A stretch of DNA of 64,000 nucleotides from Onchocerca volvulus (GCA_000499405.2 HG738137.1:1984001-2048000), one strand, 5' to 3'. Positions 49,788-62,900 are shown, counted from the first letter of the stretch. Notes: generated from the letters alone by a model not told the origin. A program made the numbers and translations.

Positions 49788-52700
49788 TTTTGCAGAAAAA
49801 ACGTGACTTTTTTTCTCTTTCTTCTTCATTCTTCCAATTCACAAATGTTATTTCAGTTTCGTCATTTCCTTCAACAACCCAACCAGCACGTAGAGCTAAG
49901 TCTAAAAGTGATATTAAAGGTATCTGCTTTTGATAAGACGAAATTTAAACTAAATGCAACATTTTTTTTTATAAATTAGTTCAATAGTTTGCATGGAACA
50001 AATAACTTTCAGACAGTAAGTAAAACAGCTCGAACAGAGCTATTCTTCAGGAACACTGCGAAGTGAATGTCATTTATTTTTTAGTCTGTTGACCAAACTT
50101 GTTTTTTTTTATCCGGCTAACCATTTTTAACCTTATTAAGAGAGAAAAATCAAAGATAAGAAAGCATTAAAGAAATCCCTTATTTCCTATTTGATATATA
50201 AATTAATTATAAGTTGATGTTGCATTTAATTCCACAGATTCATTATTGCATTTTTGTACGCCTTTTCTGTTTTCGCTTAAAAGAAAAACATTTTAAATAA
50301 ACTATTAATGATGCAATCCTTACATGAAAGCAAGGCACTTTCGGCAGAAAACGACTTCTCAGTTCCTCTGTCTGGTGGATAAGCTAGTGTTGCATCTAAT
50401 TCCGAACAATGCGTTAGTGCATCCACGTATGTTTTTTCTACTTTTGTCTTAAAAAACATTTCAATATTGAGACAATATCTGATAAGTAATCAATTGCCAG
50501 TGAACAGTTCCGAAAGTGCTTGAAAGATTCAATTTCTAATGTAATTAAAGGTTAAGTAAATGTTCGAAATAGAGAAAACGTATTTTTCCCAAGTTATTCC
50601 ATTAGAAATGCATTGCGCTAATGAAGATTTGTGAGTTTAATTTTATCATTTTTACTTTTTCTTGACAATCGACCAGTGACAGACAAAAGAATAAACGGAA
50701 TACTTTATTAATTTCCAACTTCTGTAAATCTGGATCAAATTCTGATTTATTTTTGACTTGAATAATAATAATTAATAGTGATGTAGTATAGACTACTGGA
50801 AAATTCAGTTAGGAACTTCAATGAACTAAAAACCAGAAAGCTGTCATAAAATAAATGTCATTCCTATTACGATTCCTACAATTTTATAATTTGCAAAATT
50901 TTATATTGCTGCCATCTTGTCGTAATTCTTCTATCTTATCTTAAACATAAAAGTTTTCTTCAAATAGTATCTCAAAACAACTATCTTCTGCATCGTGCCT
51001 TCAGAAAAAAAAACAGATATACCGAGCAGTAGAAGGCGCTATACCAATAAAACCAGTTATCACCGTCGCAATTGAATTCTAAAAATCTGATTTTAAAGAA
51101 AGCTCAAAACAAATATATCCCATTAATTTAGATTTTTAAGTGTTTATCATGCATTGAAAATGATATCTTCATAGCATATCTTGAGTTTCCGTGTTATCTG
51201 TTGCATTTCATTTGCAAAAGACTACTCACTTCATTACTCCAGATAATTCTTATTTTATCGAGAAGTATGACTTAATCTCCCATCAAAAGTACATTTTAAT
51301 CAATCTCATAAAATTAAGGTAATAGCAAAAAACAGGAAATTAATTAAGCAAAAACTTTGTGGGGAATTAATTTCTAAGTACTTGAATTACAACTCCAAAT
51401 TTCTTTCCTCTGTAAGATGGAGAAAATGCATTCTAAAAATAAATGATTACAATTCGGTGGGACGCAATCAGATACAAAGTCTCTCCCTAAATAAATTTTC
51501 TTCGAAATCTGGTTCTCTTGTTCTTTTTTCTCTTGCACTTTCTCTTCTTTTTTTTGTAGAGGAAGGAATGGTAAATTAAATTTCTGCAGTTCATCAGGTA
51601 ATAATCCTCCATTATATTATTATAATATTAATTTTCAGTCCTACAGAATCGAATAATACAAAGCTAACCTCCAAGACGCTGAACTTGCAGACAATTTTCG
51701 TACAAATCGCAAAATTCATCAAATCGACAAGCGTCACATTCTGAAAAAACATGCACAGTTCATAACGCAAAACGATTACTTTTCTTAGTTTTATTTTTTG
51801 CTTCTTTTTTAAAGAAGATATATAATGCAGCAAAGCCAGTTGTTCTGTTTAAGCACTTATAAAATTATAGCATGACTGGATCAGAAAGAAGTATCAGCAT
51901 TAATGAGAAAAGGATTTGCAATTAAAAGCTTTGCGAGCAAGACTGGTTTTTTATTTCAAGTTATGAGCAATAAAAATATAATGAATAAGTAAATTACTTC
52001 AAAAAAAAAAAAAAAAAAAAGGAAAAAAAAGCATGTTGCGACAAGAAATAAATCTAGATATGAAATGAAACATGATTAGAATTTAGATTGACAATTTAGC
52101 TAGCAGGATGCTGAACAGTCGAAATAACAAGGAAACTTAATGATTGATGCGAGATTATATAAATTCAGATTTTGAAGAGAATCCTACGAAGCATATCGAC
52201 TACAATCATACATAGTGGGTTTCCTATACAGTCTCATCATAATAAAAGCAATCCATTTAATAGAGCATTAAGTACGTTGTTATGCCAACGATTTCATCAT
52301 TTAACACTTACCAAATGGCACATTTCGTCGATACGAACATTCAAATTTACTACATATAAATTTCACTATATCTGTTCGATCGTTGCAGTCTGCGGATACT
52401 CGACAACCTTAAAAAAAAAAAAAATTGCTCTAACATAGTTGCCTAATTCCCTTTCACCAATTTTTCACAATGTTGTTGGATTCATTTAATAAAAAATAGA
52501 TGAAGAAAGAAACATCTCTATTCTAAATCAATAATCTAGTAACTTTGATTTGAAAAAATATAAAATTTTGAGAATATCGATAAACTGTATGCAGACATAT
52601 ATTTATTGCTCAAATACTTTTACAAATTTTTTTTTATCCAAATTTATGAGTAAAATATGTTTAAGTGGTAAAAGCAATAGATGTCCTTTAAAATGATTAC

Positions 52701-55700
52701 TGAATTTCCATCATTCACCACTAACCTAAAAAAATTTTGCAAAATGGGAACATTGTTCAACAACAAAAATTTACTTCTATGAGTCAATACCCACTTTCCC
52801 TCCTGGCATCCACCATCTGAGTTACAGTAAGCACGAAAAGTGCATTCATCATTGCTCTTGCAACCTGAAAAAAGTATTTCCTATCTATTTACTAATTTTA
52901 AACAACCACCAGAGTCATATAATTATCCGATTTCATTTTACAGTTTTACATATTATCTCTGCGTGAAACAAAAAAGCATATTGATTATAAACTAAAAAAC
53001 ATATTGACTAAAAACTTACGTTCTCTAACAGTGACCCAAAACGGTTGATAACAAGTTCCTCTTATGCACGTGCTATAACGTGAGCATGCATCGCCCGCAC
53101 CACAAGCTATAACTAATCTGCATATAATTATTTATAATACTGTTAAAATTAATATAATCTGTTTAACTTGAAACATCAATCTAGTTTCTTAACTAGACAT
53201 TCATTTTTCATTGGAGCATTTATGCCTTAATGAACAACTTGCAGTCAGCTGAAATGATTACGCCATCAAAGTTTTGTTCTTTCATTTATAAGCAGTTCAA
53301 TTCTTTCAAATTGGAACTTCTGAGGTATATGTTATATTTCTTTAAGCTATTACTGTGTTTTCACATGGCAGTATGGAAATAAACTTTTAGTCATCTCTTG
53401 AAAGTAATGATATTGTCTCTCAGTTCTAGATCAAACGAATTTTTTCATTTTGCACTATTCAGAGAATAAACAGGAACATTCAAAATGTGGTGCATTCTTA
53501 TTTGAGCTAAACGTTAACCATATGCTATCCATTCAATGCCAACGAAACAATTGCAAGTAAAGAACCTTTTCTTTCTAATATAAATTCAACCATTAAATTA
53601 AGTTTTTCATTTTTTTTAAATACTTGAAGATCATATAACATACCCTTCATTTCACTCGATGTGAATGGTGGTGGAAGCTGGCATATATATGAGCGAACAT
53701 TCTCATATTCGAAATAGATTTCACGACACATAGCATTATCAAAACCTGTTACTTCTGCGCAAAATCCTGGCGCTTCATTCTGACATGCTGAAACAATATA
53801 ATAAGTCTATTTAAATGCTAGATACTTATACAAACTATAACATTGCACAGATTATTAACTGCACTAATAAGTTATTGATGGTTTACATTACCTAATTCTT
53901 AAATTTCGTTACTTGAAGTATGGATTGTTTTCTCAACCTATAAAATATTTCACTAACGCCTACCTAATTAAGAAGAAAATTAAAGTTGAGAAAAAAATAC
54001 GGATATGCATGAGTGACTCCACTATATATCTGCTGTCGGACATATTATAACATTTTTTATAAAAACCACACTTGAAACCAGCTGGGCAGTTTGCGTCAGT
54101 GTAACAGTGATCTGAAAATAAACGAATTTACTTAATCACTCAATTGTAAAAGTAGATCCAATAATTCGCCAAAAGCCATAATATTACAACAGCTAAGGTA
54201 AAGTATTGCAATCAATGTGCAATGTAGGTTAAATAAATCTGCATAGTTAAAAATAACATTACTAACATGAATGCAGGTAAATAATTATATGTTAAGATTT
54301 GGGAATATAAAAGAAAGTAAATATCTGAATTAGTTTCAGATTTTGCAAAAATCGAGATTTAATAGATAAGTTGACCGACAAGAAGCAAATAAGGATTGAA
54401 AATTTTCTAAAATCTTATAATCATTAACAAAAATTATTTTCATCAGTATGACAATATAAAAGTAAAATGATAAAGCAAAATCAAAAGATGACAATTACCA
54501 GGTCGAAGACCATGTATATCAGTAATCAAAGGAAGACGTTCTTTGCATGTACCATCTCGGCAAACGTATCTTGTAGGGCAATCCTCGTCAATGTAACAAT
54601 CTTTAAGTAAAATGGTTTTGTTAGTCCTCAGATCAATAATTAAGACTAACTTCACTTTTTTTCCCAAGAAAACTGGATGCAAATCACGTTATGAACAATT
54701 GGTACGAAAATTTTTTAACATTCACTCTTCACAGCCGGAATTCGAAGTAAGCCAAGCATAATGAAATAGTTCCAGTCTTTTATATATTTCAAAAAAATGG
54801 ATATGAAAGTTATTAATTAAAAAAACTCAAGCCTTAATAACTTTAAGATTTGAAAGTGGACAGTATCCAATTTTCTGAGCTAACTGAAAGCAACCAATTA
54901 GAAAAAAAAAAAAAAAAAGTGGACAAAAGTCAACTTTTCAATTAGCTCAAAAAATTGGATGTTTTCTAATATGTTGACCAATGTTGACTGAATCGATTTT
55001 ATCAATAAATATGGTAATTTCTTAGAGAATTTAGTTTACCGTAAGTACAGCTGAACAAATTATAGCATTACTGACGAAGACCATCTTTTAAAAAGTATTA
55101 CCCGTACAAGTCATAAAAATACCCGTACAAGTCATAAAAATCAAGTAAGTGCTATAATTTCTGGTGGGAAAAGTGCATAATAACTTCAGTTAATAAATAT
55201 TACTGTAAATGAGTCAATGGTATCGAATTAATTAATTTATAATTACTTCTTCCACTGATAAGAAATAAAAAAAAAGAAAAAAAAAGTAATTTTCATCAAT
55301 GTCAATTTCATTCGCCTAATTCCTCATGAGTAAAAAACAGAATAATCAAATACATGTATGTATAACTTGTCTTCTTTGATCAAGACAACAAACATTTAAT
55401 TGTAACAAATGCTTACTTGTAATTTCCACTCTACCGGATATTACTTTGCCCAATTTTCCAACGCAACGACGCCATTCACACCGTCCACTGTCGCAGTCGT
55501 TATTGGTTCTACATTTTTCTGAAAACACATTGCATATTTTCTGAAGTCATAAAAAATATTCGCTGCATCAATTCCAGCAGCGAATTTCTCAAGAAGAAAA
55601 TACAGCTTAAAGGAAAAAAAAATGAAAGACAAAATTTCAAACTGTAATAAATGAACTGAATTTTAGCATGAATTTTTTCTAATTCTAAATATGAAATAAA

Positions 55701-56013
55701 AGAATTTCTAAAATTGTTAAGGATGAGAACACCATGTATGGCAGCAATTTGAATATTTCGTTTTCGATAGCTACAAAAAAAGAGGACTAGAAGCACTAAC
55801 TGTTGGGAATAGAGGCGTGCTTGAGATTCAAATTGCATTATCAAGATTAGTACATTATTTTTATTAAATATTACGCAAGGATTTATCCATTTTTTTCTTC
55901 TTTTTTTTTTTTTTTGGAGAAAGAAGCCGAAATTAAGGCTCTCAAGTAAAGTAAAACTCACCGGATGAAACATTCAAGAAGAAAAGTACAGTTAGTAGAA
56001 GTGAAGATATCAT
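49788..56013 (-). CDS. Secreted protein: signal peptide, run of Cys-rich modules, C-type lectin-like domain
   Basis: Twelve exons chain in phase: 56013-55962, 55518-55417, 54600-54499, 54111-54070, 53787-53644, 53106-53020, 52864-52775, 52407-52312, 51740-51669, 51078-51023, 50447-50324 and 49901-49788. Exon 1 is a signal peptide (MISSLLLTVLFFLNVSS). Exons 2-9 are all multiples of three with phase 1-1 borders, and each holds a short Cys-rich unit: KCRTNNDCDSGRCEWRRC, CYIDEDCPTRYVCRDGTC, HCYTDANCPAGFKC, CQNEAPGFC, CGAGDACSRYSTCIRGTC, CKSNDECTFRAYCNSDGGC, CRVSADCNDRTDIVKFIC, CDACRFDEFCDLYENC. The C-x5-C-x5-6-C spacing resembles EB-type or other nematode Cys-rich modules. Exons 10-12 look like the first two thirds of a C-type lectin fold (NCDGDNWFYWYSAFYC, TYVDALTHCSELDATLAYP, RAGWVVEGNDETEITFVNW). 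The end of this domain is degenerate (EEREKKSRFFCK) and the next exon is unclear. Probably an extracellular recognition protein. Confidence 0.78.
54865..54960. repeat. Inverted repeat in an intron of the lectin locus
   Basis: TCCAATTTTCTGAGCTAACTG (left, about 54865) pairs with CAATTAGCTCAAAAAATTGGA (right, ending about 54958) with a few mismatches. The spacer is A-rich and carries AAAGTGGACA, which is also present just left of the first arm. Confidence 0.65.
55099..55141 (+). repeat. 21-bp tandem duplication
   Basis: ACCCGTACAAGTCATAAAAAT is present twice head to tail at about 55100 and 55121, in the intron between Cys-rich exons 2 and 3. The two copies are identical. Confidence 0.85.
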
Positions 56014-56201
56014 CCTTTTATATTTCAAAAGCAAATAGCTGCTATATAAATTCTCAGATGGTATATTTAAAGATTTCGAAAATGATTATCTGCATGACAA
56101 AGGAACAATTCGCTGTGAAGCTTTGAGAAAAATTTACATGATAAATAAATGTCTTCACAATAAACTCTGTATTTGCTTTTGAAAAAAAATTCTTTTTTAG
56201 A

Positions 56202-56242
<41 letters not shown>

Positions 56243-57290
56243 AAATCATTTCTTTCATTTTTCCATACATCAGAAATAAGTTTTCGAATAAAAATGAAGT
56301 ATATTTTTCATTTTGAGCTGATGCGAAAATGTAAATGAGAAAAGAACATACATCTTTTGTTCAAAAAATGTCACTGTTCCAAATTGTTTCTCTTTTCCTC
56401 CATTTGTCATCTTTAATGGAGTTAACATCAAAAGATGAAATGTAGTTAATTGAATATTGTAGTTATCTAAACTGTATTTCAATCTCTGTGCCATAATGTC
56501 GATAGTGCTAAAATTATCGATGACAGCATACAATAAATAATGAATTGCTTCTCAATCCAATATGAATGGATATCGCCAATATCGTCGTATGATAAAAAAG
56601 ATTTGTCATATCACTTGCGAAATTAAGAAAGCAAAAATAATCGACTTTTTTCTCCCCTTAAAGAAAACATTTTATTACAGTAGTACGAAAAAAATTTACT
56701 TCACTTAACTTATCTAAGAAATATTTCGGCAAAAATTAATGATATATTTGCAGCGCAAATAAACTATAAAAAATATAAAGTTTTTCACAAATTCTCAATA
56801 TAATACGGACGAATGAAAATATGTCGAAGAGTTTACATAGCAATTAAATAGCATATTTGCCGACTGGTTTAACGTACCGTTTTGAAATTTTTTCATAAAA
56901 TATAGGGGAATGCAATTTCAATAATTTCCGGAATGAATAGAATTAGTTCCGGAAACTTTGCTGATCATTCGATTGCTAAAAAAATTAATAATTCTTATCA
57001 GAAACGCGTCAAGAAAATTAAAAAAATTGAAGAAATTAAGAAATTGACTTTCTTAATTAAATTAACAATTTGTAAAATTGCCCGAATCTATTCAGACAGT
57101 TAAATCTTTTCGAACCTTTTCTGTTACCAGATGACAACGCGACCTGAAATGTATGTGTTGTCAGGTCGGAGTTCCTTGTCCTGGAATTGATTTAATTTTA
57201 TTTGCACTTTATTAACAGTCCTGAAATTGAATTAAGTTTGCATTTTCTTGTTCTCAAGTGATCTCATATTTTTCATCGTTCCTTGTTGTT
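56014..57290. other. Divergent intergenic region between the lectin locus and the histidine-phosphatase gene
   Basis: The two genes are read away from each other, so both promoters should lie here. It contains a long T-rich tract near 56208-56240 and a short inverted repeat near 57137-57168 (CGACCTGA/TCAGGTCG). Frames at 56067-56270 and 56270-56533 (-) are not supported. Confidence 0.5.
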
Positions 57291-57296
57291 CTTACA

Positions 57297-58878
57297 ATGT
57301 TTCGACTAGTTGCATGTCAGTTAGAGCAAATGAGGCTAAAAAAAATATTTGCAGCCATTTCCCAGGATAGAAGGAGAGCCAGTATGAATTCAATGATATT
57401 TTGGGTCGTACGGCATGCTGAACGTGAAGATAACATCAATTCAGCTTGGCGAAACAATTCCAAGTTGAAGAGCGATAATTCACCGTTGTCGAAGAGAGGA
57501 CAAGGCTTGTCAATCATTGTAATTTGTAGTTGATAGGTCGTGATTAGGCAAGAAGGTTATCTAATCATGATAAGGAGAGAAGAACTCTCCGATCACTTAG
57601 TGGAATGACAGATAAAGCAGAAGTGCAGGGAATTTTCAATCCATATAAATAAAAATATAAATGTTTGTTGTTTATTTCCACGCAACGTTTCAAGTTCTTC
57701 ATCGATTGCTTTGAAATTTCAACACAACGTTGCATTCAAATAGATACGTATTTTTATACAAATAAAACGCGTGTTTAAGAATTTTTGGTCCAGCTAGTTA
57801 CTAATATTACTGCTAAATGGGTAAATTGAACAGGAATGAAATCTGTTGTAAGTGAATTTAATAGTAAAAAAAAAAAAAAAAAAATCGAAAACTAATGATA
57901 ACTTGTGTCTTTCACTTAAAAATGGTAAATGATTAAAAGTGATGAAAAATCGACATATATTGATGGCTAATTTTCAGGACAAGCGGATGAACTTGCTGTT
58001 CGTTTCGAAAACATTCATTTGGATCACATTTTTGTTTCACCGTTCGACCGTACTCTCGAAACAGCTACACGACTTTTACGAGGTCACAAAAATGCTACCA
58101 TAAAAGTTGAACCAGGACTATGTGAGGTGCAGTTCATTTCAAGATGTGATTTTTTATCGCTTTCTTTACTTTTTTTTTCCTGAAGTAAAATGATTTATTA
58201 TGAAACTTGCTTCTTTCTTATTTTTCTTTCTATTTATTCATTTCTGACCAGTTTTTATCGTAAATTTAAAAAAGTTGTTCTTGTAGGGATTGTATATGTG
58301 TGAAGATCCTCCCGGATATGAGGATCTGAATACTCTAAAAGAGAAATACCCACTTGTTGATATGGATTATAAGACTGTAATGCCATGGAAGCTTCCACGA
58401 GAAGGTTACGGGGATGAAGCTTGCACACCACGTGTGCAAAAAACTTTGGAAGGAATTGAGAAGCGTTTTCCAGGTAATTAATATTAGCAAACAAACAAAG
58501 AGAAAAATTATTGTCAAATTTCGCAGTCTGCAACAATTAGTTACTTACTTGTTTTCCAAAAGAAACACTAAATTGGAATACAATAGAGACACAAATCTGA
58601 TTGTGAAATTGGAAATTGTACAAACTGTTTATTTTTTCTCGTAAAAGAAAATGAACGAGTGATTCTGGGACTGTGTGATTATTACAGGTACTGAAGTATT
58701 ACTTGTGTCTCACGGGGCCCCAATTGGTGCAATCCATGAACTGCTAGGCGGTTCGTGGAAATATGTTGGCCAAGCAACAATATCAAAGTTTGTCAAAAAA
58801 TCAAAAGGTAATTTTACCAAAGAACTCAGCGATGATGCATCTCATCTCAGCGACAAAACTAATCTTAGACCATGGTAG
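57297..58878 (+). CDS. Histidine phosphatase superfamily (phosphoglycerate mutase-like) protein
   Basis: Four exons: 57297 or 57384 to 57504, 57978-58126, 58287-58473 and 58688-58878. Starting at ATG 57297 gives 244 residues; starting at ATG 57384, 29 bases after ATATTTGCAG (a likely trans-splice site), gives 215 and begins MNSMIFWVVRHAERED, which I prefer. Core motifs of the family are present: RHAERED with the catalytic His, SPLSKRGQGQADELA, IFVSPFDRTLETATRLL (the SP-RT block), GLYMCEDPPGYE and VLLVSHGAPIGAI with the second catalytic His. The length and layout resemble the UBASH3 / ecdysteroid-phosphate phosphatase-like branch often expanded in nematodes; the substrate cannot be told. Intron 1 must start with GC (AAG-GCTTGT) for the frame and the RG-x-x-QA spacing to work. 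AATAAA near 59217 may be the poly(A) signal. Confidence 0.85.
57641..57800 (+). repeat. Dispersed repeat copy D inside intron 1 of the histidine-phosphatase gene
   Basis: ATATAAATAAAAATATAAATG, TTTGTTGTTTATTTCCACGC, AACGTTTCAAGTTCTTCATCG, ATTGCTTTGAAATTTC, AACGTTGCATTCAAATAG, ACGCGTGTTTAAGAATTTTTGG and TCCAGCTAGTTAC, in the same order as in copies B and C. The most complete copy together with B. Confidence 0.75.
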
Positions 58879-60864
58879 TGATTTTGTTTCCACTCAGATG
58901 GTCATAAAATATCTCAGCTATGAATTTGAAAAGTTGTAAACTGTAATTGGTTAAATCATATAGATTTAAATTAATGTTTATTATCAACTGATGCATAATT
59001 TTTAAAGATGTTTTGAAATTTTTCTGCGGGGAAATTAATTTTCTTACTTCTTTGAGACTTCGTTGTACTTACTTTTTTCAAATGTTTTTATTATAACTGT
59101 ATCGAGCTTAAATTCCCGTTTAATTTTTATGAGATAGTTCTTGTAAATTTTAATTTACATAATTTCTCTTTTTGCTTGGAATTCATTCTGTTCGAGATAT
59201 TTTCATTGTGGTTGTGAATAAAGATAATACTAAATAAACATATCGATTCCATGACGAATTATTCTGCAAAAAAATATACGTGACCAACAAAAATCTTTAA
59301 AAAATTCTTAAAGAAATAAGGATTTAAAGCTGTTTCAATTAAGATCATATGAAAATTTAATGTTTAGAGGAAAGGACATTATAATGAACTTTATGTTGAA
59401 TTATTCATGATCCGTCATTGATCGTTTCAAACATATTTTTGGATTTTTGAATAATTGGAATTAAAATCATTAATAAAAAATTTCTACAGCTATATAAATA
59501 TTTTGGTGAACATAAGAAATAGTCTCATACATAAAGAAATAGTCTCATTTGATCTATTCAGAACTTAAATCTTCTATTTTTGTCATATTAGACTATTGTA
59601 GCGTTAATTATGATAAAAGATTGCCGAAACTAATTTTTACACAAAATTTTGAAGTTCTCTCATCGAGTACTGTTAAGTTGAGCCAACAGGCACATCTTTC
59701 TCATTAATTTTGCATAAAGCTTTTTTCATTTTTCATCTTTCTTTCTTTCTTTTTTTTCTTTTTTTAAATTGCTTCTCATGAATGTCAATAATTTTGCCCT
59801 GTTTTATTAACCATACATTTTGCAATAAAATATCTTTCATTTTCAAATCTAAAAAAAATTTGGTCAAAAGACGTTTAATTAGAACTTGACAACAAAAAAA
59901 AATTGCTAATAATTATACTCTTTCATAATGATATCTTCGCTGTAACACTTTTCATCTATTTTTATTTTGTTACAAAAAAAAAAAGATGCAATTGATTGAC
60001 AATTTCTAGCTTATTAGCTATGAAAAAATGATATCAAAATTAAATGAAAAGTTTTTAAATTAAGTTTCGTTCAATAATTTGATTTATTGAGCCTAGCCAA
60101 TTTCTCGGAAGATAGTAAAATAGGAATCCATGGAATTGTACTATTTAAATTTGTCATAATCATTTTTATTTCCAATATCTATGATATTTAAGGAATTAGA
60201 TTTGTTCAATTATTTAATTAGCTTATCCAAAAGAATTTTCAATAAATCTGTGACCCTATTGAAAGAAATTGATAATACTAACGATCGAATTCTGTTATTT
60301 TGATCTTTGATGACTTGAATTTTCAAAATTCAATTCGTCTTGGAAATTTCCCTAACTTTTGCCAAATCATTTTCGAGTTTTAGTTTTGCATGAAAAATTT
60401 GGTTCTAGAAATTTTTGATATTTAATGTTATGCGATTTATTGATGTTTGGTTTAAAATGTCATCAAGGATTAGTACTTTCTTGCTTTCCCAACAATTTTA
60501 GCATTATTAACAATTCGTTGAAATAACACTTTCTTCTTGGCTTAATCCTACATAACAATTGATTTTGTTTAGAACACTTTTTCCGCAATATTTCTTTTGC
60601 GCGCAAATTTGCTAAATTACATTTTTCTTTTTTTTTTTTTTTAAAGATTTTATGAATTTTCGAAATTGATTATTCGCTTTTTTTTTCCTGCAATTCATGC
60701 TTAATATTATTAAAAATTTCATTTAATTCGATAGATTTAGAAGAAAACGCCGATCTCATATGATGTTTTCAATTTTATATTTCGATTACAGAATATTGTT
60801 TCGTTAAAAATTTTAATTAGTATTTCAATTAATTGATATTGCAATCATTAGTGGAGAAAAAAAA
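58879..60864. other. Intergenic stretch, no gene seen
   Basis: AT-rich DNA between two plus-strand genes. The first few hundred bases are probably the 3' UTR of the histidine-phosphatase gene. No supported frame. Confidence 0.5.
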
Positions 60865-62614
60865 ATGTTCCATGCTTGTGTTGCTATAATTATTTTAATT
60901 ATGGTGATGTGTATGTGTACGGTAATGGCTATTATCGATCTGACGAATTATAACTTCGGCCTATACATTATACTACTTTGCATTGTAGGTAATGGTCATA
61001 ATTTCACAAAAATGCGATAAAAAAACTTAAAAATTTTAATGAAATAATCAAAAAGAATAAGAATTTTTATACTTTTTTTTTTTTAAAATAAGAGAAATGA
61101 ATAAGAATCTTCTTTTTCTCCTTACTATTTAGTTTGACTGACAAAAAAAAATAAATTTTGATCGGAATAATAATAAAATCAGATAATTCGATAAAAACAA
61201 TCCTCAGTATTGTATTTTCTTGCTTTTAAAATTAATTATTAAATTACTTAGTGTTTATCTGTTGCAAAAATATCAGATTAATTCTTAAATATTACAAGAA
61301 AATATTATGATATGTTTTTCAAAATTGGCGAAATGAACAATTTCAATTCGATTTACAGAAAATTTGTTTAGGTATAATGCTTGCTTGTGCCTTATGTGTT
61401 GCTCATCCGAATGCATGTAAAAATCCTGCGTGGTATACCAGATTTTGTCTATTACTTCAGGTTTATTACTTTGAAATTACTAACTTTTATACGGAAATCA
61501 AAATTTTGTTGAGGAAAGCATTGGATAGAATGGGTTGCATTAACATAAGAAGGTTAGAATGTAAATCATATCAATTATGAATTTATAATTTCTATTCTTT
61601 TCATCTAAAAAATCTCACCTTTAACCCAAATCATGGCTAAAAGGGATTTTCTTTTTTAGGATTTGCATCCAGAACATCTGTATCATACTTCTGTATCGCC
61701 GAATATGAATGATGCAGCATTTTCGACATCTGAATGTACAGCAGATAACACTACGTATCGACTCAGGTATTCTATAATTTTATTCAGATAATTTAGAAAA
61801 GTGAAAACGAAAAATACAGAGCAAATCTTTCGAAATTTTATTTCAAGTACTTCATAAGGGAAAGCTTGAATTCAAATGTAAACTTGAAATGAAGTTTGGA
61901 ACAAAAGTACTTTTTGTTCTTGTCTTATTTTAACTCAATTTTTGAGTAGAAGATAATTTCTTCATTTAATTTATGCTGATTTTTCGGATAAAAATTGTTC
62001 TAAACCAAATCTTAATAAATTAAATTTTGATATTTCAATCTTACTTTAAAAATATCGTTTTCTAGAATTGAAAATCGAGCTGCAATTGCAATGTTAATGC
62101 CAGCAGTTCATCTAATGCATCATATTTGGAATGGTATGGCATGGGTCACTGAAGATATTAGCGAAGAAGAAAAGGTTGCAAACTATCAAACAGTATGTCA
62201 TTTTTGGCTTATTTCAAGAAAAAACAATGATTTTTGAAAAGAAATTCTTCAAATTAAAATTTCAAATAATTAGAAATCCACAATAATCAAGAGAATATTG
62301 CTGAGAGGAGTTTACAGCCTATCAGAAAGTACTGAAGTTAGAAATAGATGAATTAATCATTGACTGTACAAAAATATTATTTATCTGTCAGAAGTTGTAG
62401 AATAATGCACATTAAAAGATCACTTTTCCTGACCTTTTACATACACGGAACTTACTTCTCGAAGAGAATAGTAGAATTATTATAAGGAATACATTATTTT
62501 CCAGGATGTATCAGCAAGCGGACCTAGCTTAATGAAATTATCAACTATTATCGTATCAAGCTCTAACCAAGTGAATTATTCTTCTGCTATTCATAGGACC
62601 AAAGATCTCCATAA
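60865..62614 (+). CDS. Small membrane protein, 176 residues, unknown family
   Basis: Six exons: 60865-60988, 61372-61460, 61660-61766, 62066-62192, 62505-62570 and 62597-62614, all phases agree, 531 nt. The N-terminal half has two hydrophobic segments, residues about 3-23 (ACVAIIILIMVMCMCTVMAI) and about 31-53 (FGLYIILLCIVGIMLACALC), so at least two membrane passes. Then come HPNACKNPAWYTRFCLLLQ, a polar stretch with a Cys (FSTSECTADNTTY), a mixed segment IENRAAIAMLMPAVHLMHHI, an acidic helix (VTEDISEEEKVANYQ) and a Ser-rich end (IIVSSSNQDQRSP). I do not recognise the family. The acceptor of exon 6 (TTCATAG) is weak and this exon overlaps an open frame on the other strand. Confidence 0.72.
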
Positions 62615-62900
62615 CCCTCCATCCAACTATTAGTATTTCTATTAATTGTTGAGTACATTAGGCTTATTCCATCTCTCCGAAAATATACAGCAGTTTTCTC
62701 ATCTCTCACATATATTTCACAAAATTTTGAATTACATTTGAGAATTTGTAACTGCTTTATAAAGAATTTAACATTTCCAGACACAGTTTTGCACAAATCT
62801 ATAACATCTTTCCAGTCATCGATTCCAATATCAGAAGATTCAATCAGTGGATGGGATCCGAGAAATGATATAATTTTATGACGATTACTTTCTCCAAATT
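62587..62900 (-). CDS. Possible last exon of a minus-strand gene, converging on the membrane-protein gene
   Basis: An open block with coding-like composition reads NRHKIISFLGSHPLIESSDI, GIDDWKDVIDLCKTVSGNVK, FFIKQLQILKCNSKFCEIYV, RDEKTAVYFRRDGISLMYST and ends WMEGYGDLWSYE-stop at 62587. A possible acceptor is TTTGGAG near 62893, weak. Its last bases overlap exon 6 of the plus-strand gene, tail to tail. Not recognised. Confidence 0.5.

Noticed and set aside
49629..49979. 116-codon plus-strand frame
   Set aside because: Antisense to lectin exon 49901-49788 and contains translated homopolymers.
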